Assembly (NCBI RefSeq): GCF_001625215.2
Contig: NC_030388.2
Coordinates: 24,540,558-24,604,557, forward strand
From: Daucus carota subsp. sativus
Taxonomy: Eukaryota > Streptophyta > Magnoliopsida > Apiales > Apiaceae
Length of the DNA: 64,000 nt
Reading direction: 5' to 3'
Under the pieces are notes generated by a model. That model did no database searches and was not told the DNA's origin. It saw only the letters and a program-made list of their open reading frames with translations. Numbering within the stretch: position 1 is the stretch's first letter; every line of letters begins with the position of its first letter. Shown in pieces: positions 59,440-64,000 of the stretch. The translations under genes were made by a program, and so were the position numbers.

Positions 59440-61048
59440 GGGATCTTTTTAAAAATACCCATCTGTAAAATTATTTTTTTAAAAAATACTACCATCTTTT
59501 TCATTGTTTTTAAAAATACCTTTTCATAAATTTTTTTTTTCAAAAATACGATTTGCAACTTTTGCAACCTCATTTGCAACCTTGGGCGGCGCAGCCGTAA
59601 AAGTTGCAAATGAGGTTGCAAAAGTTGCAAATGAGTTTGCAAAAGTTGCAAATGAGGTTGCAAAAGTTGCAAATAAAAATGGAAAGTTGCAACTGTTGCA
59701 ACTGCAATTGCAACTAGTTCAACTGAAAACTGTAAGTTGCAAAAGTTGCAAATGAGGTTGCAAATGAAGTTGCAACTGCAGTTGCAACTTTTGCAACTGC
59801 AGTTGCAACTTCATTTGCAACCTCAGTTGCAACTAAATGCAACTGAAAACTATATATAGTTGTAAATGAGGTTGCAAAAGTTGCAAATGAGGTTGCAACT
59901 GCAGTTGCAACTAGGGCTGAGCAAAACCGAACCGAAACCGAAAAACCGGACCGAACCGAATAATTTCGGTCCGGTTCGGTCCTGATTTTCTGAAATTTCG
60001 GTCAGTTCGGGTATTTCGGTCCGGACCGAAATAAAATACGGTTTGGTCCGGTCCCAATTGAGAAATTTCGGTTCTGGACCGAATGGACCGAACTTTTATA
60101 TATATAATTAATATTTTTATTTTATATATTAGATAAAATATTATACTATCTCTATCCTATACACTAGTCGACTAAACAATCTTCTACTATCTCTAGAGCC
60201 GCGCCTTTGTCACACACGCAGTAGTACACGTACACCGTAGTCCGCACACAATCACCGGCCCCGTTAAATTCAAACTCCACAGATTCATGAACTGAGCAGT
60301 AGATACTTTCAGCTATGGATTAGTATCTTTAATTTATTTCCTTGTTGTACCAGTTGTCTTTCTTTGTTAATATACATGATTACATGAAGCTGCTTGATCA
60401 GACTACTGCTGCGGTACTATCTTGTTTATAATGCTTGCTAATTTTCTTTGTAAATATAGATTAATTTGATTTTCTTAAAAAATTCGGTTCTAGCGGACCG
60501 GACCGGACCGACCGAATTATTTCGGTTCGGTTCCGGTTCGGTCCATATGCAAACTTCGGTCCGGTCCGGTCCAAAAAAATTTCAAAGTTTGGTCTTCGGT
60601 CCGTTGGACCGAATCGACCGAATGCTCAGCCTTAGTTGCAACTTTTGCAACTTCATTTGCAACCTCAGTTGCAACTAAATGCAACTGAAAATTGTAAGTA
60701 ACAACAGATGTATGGTGTGCCCCTGGCGGGGCCATTAGATTACAATAGAATCAACTGAATGCAACCATATGCAACTGAATACAACCATATGCCATATCGA
60801 TTCCGAAAATGAGGTCGAAAATGACATTTGAAAACTGGAACTTGAAATCAGGAATTCAACTGCATATGAAGTTGCAAAAGAGGTTGCAACACGGCTGGCG
60901 CCGCCTGTAGTTGCAAATGAGGTTGCAAAAGTTGCAAACAGTATTTTTGAAAAAAAAAATTTATGAAAAGGTATTTTTAAAAATAATTCTGGAAGGTAGT
61001 ATTTTTGAAAATAATAAAAGAAAAAGTAAGTAGTTTTGTAGATTTCCC
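59440..61048. mobile_element. Mutator-like non-autonomous element with GTTGCAA-repeat arms
   Basis: The tips GGGATCTTTTTAAAAATAC and GTATTTTT..GTAGATTTCCC are inverted. The 9-bp flanks TAAAGTTTA (59431-59439) and TAAAATTTA (61049-61057) differ by one base, as an aged Mutator-type duplication would. Both arms hold many GTTGCAAATGAGGTTGCAA-type repeats, and a GGCGGCGCAGCC/GGCTGGCGCCGCC pair. No transposase frame. A hAT MITE is nested within. Confidence 0.85.
59912..60634. mobile_element. Nested hAT MITE
   Basis: TAGGGCTGAGCA at the left mirrors TGCTCAGCCTTA at the right. An 8-bp GTTGCAAC flanks both sides (59904-59911 and 60635-60642). The arms are rich in CGGACCGAA/TTCGGTCCG. It sits in the GTTGCAA arm of the Mutator-like element, so part of the flank identity could be pre-existing repeat. 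Confidence 0.9.
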
Positions 61049-61517
61049 TAAAATTTACATGGTACGTATTACCATTTCTTAATACCATCATCGATGGTTT
61101 CTGTAAAAAAAAAAATAATAATACTACCATCATCGATGGCTACATGGTCCATCTCCGCACCCATCCAATTCATCCCGACCTAGAGACTCGCCTTAATTTC
61201 TAGTAAGCCCACTTGATCCATCACGATCCTAATAGATCCCCTAAAGAATCAATCTAAATCTATTTCCGAATCCATAATTCTTCCAGTTCTGTTATTTATA
61301 TTGATTTTGTAATAATAAGTGTTGTTTTGATTTTTATCACGTAATTTGAGGTGAAAAAAACATATTTCTACATATTATTTTTAATTTTTTTTTCTAAATA
61401 AAAGTTTAACATCTATATTTTTATTAAAAAAAAGAAAAACTGAAAAATAACGTGTAGAATTATGTTTTTTTTTACATCTTAAATTACGTGTGAAAAAGTC
61501 AAAACGACAATTATATT

Positions 61518-61531
61518 GGGACAAAGGGAGT
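61518..61531. mobile_element. Right tip of a decayed Stowaway-like MITE
   Basis: ATTGGGACAAAGGGAG is followed by TA. Inward inverted similarity (ACGTGTAGAA / CACGTAATTTGAGG) reaches back to about 61340, but the left tip is lost. The rest of 61049-62424 is AT-rich spacer and the promoter and leader of the next gene. Confidence 0.5.
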
Positions 61532-62078
61532 ATTTGATGACCCCTTGTGATTGAACATGTCTTAAATTAAATAAGATAATTTTTTAATTCACATCAGTTT
61601 CATCAATTCGATAATATTTTATTATAATCTCTAGATTTAACTCCTTTGGCCCAAATTGTAAAAAGATCCAGTATATATAGTCATACAGTGAATCCTCCGT
61701 GTAACATCATTGTATCGTTGTGCGAGATCACCAAATATTGGGATAAGAAGGCAGTTCCACATTCATCGTATTAATCGTTACCCATAATTTAATAATATCT
61801 TTATTGTCTAAAAAACCGGAGATCTCCTACTGACCTTCCCCATATTATGTGTATTTTATGTTTCTTGTTTTTATAGAATTAATTTCTATCATTTTGTTTC
61901 CAACACTATAGTGATACTACTAATATTCTGCTTTCAAGATTTATTACTCTGAATAGCAATAGTACCAATGATAGTTTCCAATCTTTCCCACTTGGTGATT
62001 AAAAGCTGATATTGTTGTGCACTTGAAGCCTCTGCAATTTCTTGTTATGGTACCTTCTGACTTATTGCCCTCTGTCAT

Positions 62079-62126
62079 CTCTCTCTCTCTCTCTCTCTCT
62101 CCCTCCCTCCCTCCCTCCCTCCCTCC

Positions 62127-62164
<38 letters not shown>
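62079..62164. repeat. Compound (TC)n(CCCT)n(CA)n microsatellite in the O-fucosyltransferase leader
   Basis: About ten TC units, then six or seven CCCT units, then TC and CA runs, 260-350 bp before the ATG at 62425. Confidence 0.95.
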
Positions 62165-62424
62165 TACACTTTATTTCCCAAAGCTTGAATTTTTCTTGTA
62201 TCATTTGATAACCTTTACAGTCAAACAGGGTCATGGCCTCATGGGCTAGTCTTGTAATTTATATGCAGTAGTGTGCTTGTATATATTTATGCTTTTGATA
62301 TTACATTATTGTATACATTTGATTTAAGGTAAATTGTGAACATTTTGTGACAATCTGTTAGGTGAAATCTCCAGTGGTTTATTTGGGGTATGTTGAAATT
62401 GCAATGAGGTAGGGGGGGATAGAA

Positions 62425-63975
62425 ATGGATGTTAGACATGAGACTTCAGAGATGAAGTATGATAAGTTCTCAGGCCAGGTGACCCGAAGGACCAGATTAA
62501 GAGTGTGGTTTGTTCGGATTTGTTTCTGCATTTTGATATGGACACTTCTTGTTCAGTTAGTCACTGTTGGTGGTCTTTGGCATCCAAACTTGTTAACTAG
62601 ATCGTTGAATCGGAGAAATAAGTATAATATGTTATCCATAGAGGAAAACGTGGTGCAGTCTACGCCATCTCTTCCACCTGCAAGTGAGTTTTCTTGATTT
62701 ATTAACTTTGGATTTTATTGGAATTTGCTCATGCATGTCTGTGATTGTTATTTTCCTGATTGTGGTTGGCTCAAGAATTCTCCTTTAATATGACTGTAAC
62801 TAATGAGATCAAAGTTCTTTTCCAAGACCTCTTCCTAGAATGCATGTTAAGTAACTAGTCAATCTAAAACCTTAAAGGTGTGAGAAAAGGGCTAACAGGA
62901 TCTTATATATTCTCATAATTTATTATTTATTATGGTTACGAAGGCAAATTTGTGCCCCAAAGATGGGCGCCCATTATCCACTCTTCGACCTAAATATGGG
63001 CTTTCGAGTTCTGGGGAGTGAGAGGGAGTGTTAGAATATACAATATGATCCTGACCGCGCCTCCTCCTAACACCTTAAGGTCTTAGGAGAACTGGCAATT
63101 ATCTCTCAATATCTTTAGCATCAGTTAGTGTACATTAGTTGTAACTTGATAGCTGTGAAATCTGTGAAATCTGATAGTAACAGCCAGCTTCATAAGCCTA
63201 ATGAGAGGCTGATGGTAGGTGATATGATAGGCTGATATTAAGGGATAATGTAGGCAGATTTTCAGGCAGATAAGAAGGGATTTGATAGCTAATTTTTAGC
63301 TCTAATTAGCTCTGTATTACCTATAAATACAGGAGCAGCTTGCGTGATAAATTCATTCAGAAAAAATGCATTTTCTTATATATTTGTGATTAACAAGGTA
63401 TCAGAGCTTTGAGCTCAATCCTACGTGAAGTATATTCTGAAAGTTTACAATTATTGCACAAATTAACAGAGTATTAATGGGCTTGTGCCCAATGACAGTA
63501 TAATGTGACGATTACTGATTATTTATCCTAGGTATCATAAGCTTACTGGCTACTGAACTATAATAAGGCTAAACGATGAGTAATATGGAGAGAACTTTGA
63601 TTTTAATTTTTCATGCCACTCTTTGCAGTTAAAGTGGGCGAGCGAGCCATGATCCTTTACTAATATTGATACGTGAAAACTTTCTTTTTCATTTCATGTA
63701 AAATTGTACATTGATTCCACATTTCCTACTATTTTGCAGGGAACTACAGTAGTAATGGATATCTCAAAGTTTCTTGCAATGGGGGTTTAAATCAAATGCG
63801 TGCTGCGGTTTGTACTTGTGTTTTCCCTCCAGGTGTTGTTATTATTTTGAAGTACTAATTTACATAGCAAAATGTGCACTTTTCAGATCTGTGACATGGT
63901 GACAGTTGCTCGACTTTTGAATGTCACCTTAATTGTTCCGGAGCTTGACAAGACATCCTTCTGGGCTGATCATAG
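62425..63975 (+). CDS. O-fucosyltransferase family protein, first three exons (gene runs past the window)
   Basis: Exons 62425-62683, 63740-63807 and 63887-63975 join in frame, and the donor at 63976 shows that the gene continues. The N terminus is a type II anchor: about 28 charged residues, then a hydrophobic span ([20 protein letters not shown]), then a Ser/Pro-rich stem. Exons 2-3 begin the catalytic domain with the family signature [18 protein letters not shown], then [20 protein letters not shown] and DKTSFWADH. Plant members of this GT106/GT65-like group act in the Golgi. Some transfer fucose to proteins and others act in cell-wall rhamnogalacturonan synthesis or cell adhesion. The exact member is not resolved. 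Confidence 0.9.
63029..63408 (+). mobile_element. Copia-type LTR plus primer-binding site remnant in intron 1
   Basis: The stretch from TGTTAGAATATAC (63029) to GATTAACA (about 63395) has LTR form, with a CCTATAAATAC promoter-like box near 63320. AGGTATCAGAGC follows at once, the initiator-Met-tRNA primer-binding site of plant Copia elements. No gag/pol is seen downstream, so only the 5' LTR and the start of the internal region remain. Confidence 0.7.
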
Positions 63976-64000
63976 GTATAACTTTTACCTTTCTGTTATA

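Noticed and set aside
59376-59755. Frames rich in LQLLQPHLQLL or AKVANEV repeats
   Set aside because: These are translations of the GTTGCAA repeat arms of the Mutator-like element, open in several frames because the repeat has no stop.
62017-62208. Ser/Leu/Pro-rich plus frame at the compound microsatellite
   Set aside because: The composition is dictated by the TC/CCCT repeat in the leader of the O-fucosyltransferase gene.
1-64000. CRISPR arrays, bacterial operons, rRNA or complete tRNA genes
   Set aside because: The window is plant nuclear DNA. No spaced direct-repeat arrays of that kind, rRNA motifs or tRNA cloverleaves were seen.

Overview
This window is nuclear DNA from a flowering plant, almost certainly a eudicot. 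It is AT-rich, its genes have many short exons with GT/AG introns, and the products are plant families: a type-B response-regulator relative, VTI1 v-SNARE, VIK-type Raf-like kinase, p24-delta, NAC factors and a plant O-fucosyltransferase. The spaces between genes are packed with Stowaway, Tourist/PIF, hAT and Mutator-type MITEs. An asterid such as an Apiaceae species would fit, but the sequence alone does not prove the species. All exon coordinates below were built by hand from splice sites and reading-frame continuity.

Layout. 1-3.4 kb: MITEs and repeats. 3.4-3.9 kb: a single-exon gene of unknown function. 5.2-9.4 kb (minus): a response-regulator-like gene whose receiver domain has lost the phospho-acceptor Asp. 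12.7-15.0 kb (plus): a complete VTI1 v-SNARE gene. 15.7-18.8 kb (plus): a complete VIK kinase gene with 11 exons. 20.6-22.6 kb (minus): a p24-delta cargo receptor. 22.9-25.4 kb: a MITE cluster, including a 982-bp hAT element with a perfect 8-bp target duplication. 26.2-26.9 kb: a plant-specific multi-pass membrane protein.

27.6-58.4 kb is a tandem array of intronless, divergent NAC-like genes. Four full-length copies (called A-D here) all lie on the plus strand and share promoter layout, 5' leader and 3' flank. Two broken remnants (E' and F') follow. Copy D looks chimeric: its 5' part is distinct, while from about codon 197 onward, and for about 2.7 kb of downstream spacer, it is nearly identical to copy B. 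The NAC proteins carry a 42-residue acidic tandem repeat near the C terminus and a bipartite NLS-like tail.

The most striking feature is a 12,008-bp Helitron (36903-48910) inserted between A and T about 240 bp upstream of the start codon of NAC copy C. Paralogous empty sites at copies A, B and D fix its ends. It carries an apparently intact 13-exon RepHel gene (1664 codons) with an unusual N-terminal series of phase-1 exons, four of which open with an AT-hook-like Gly-Arg-Pro motif. It also carries an RPA1-like gene whose first exon I cannot find, and an antisense captured fragment resembling a nucleostemin-type GTPase inside a RepHel intron.

59.4-61.0 kb: a Mutator-like element built of GTTGCAA-type repeats, with a hAT MITE nested in it. 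62.4 kb to the end: the first three exons of an O-fucosyltransferase gene, with a Copia-type LTR plus primer-binding-site remnant in intron 1.
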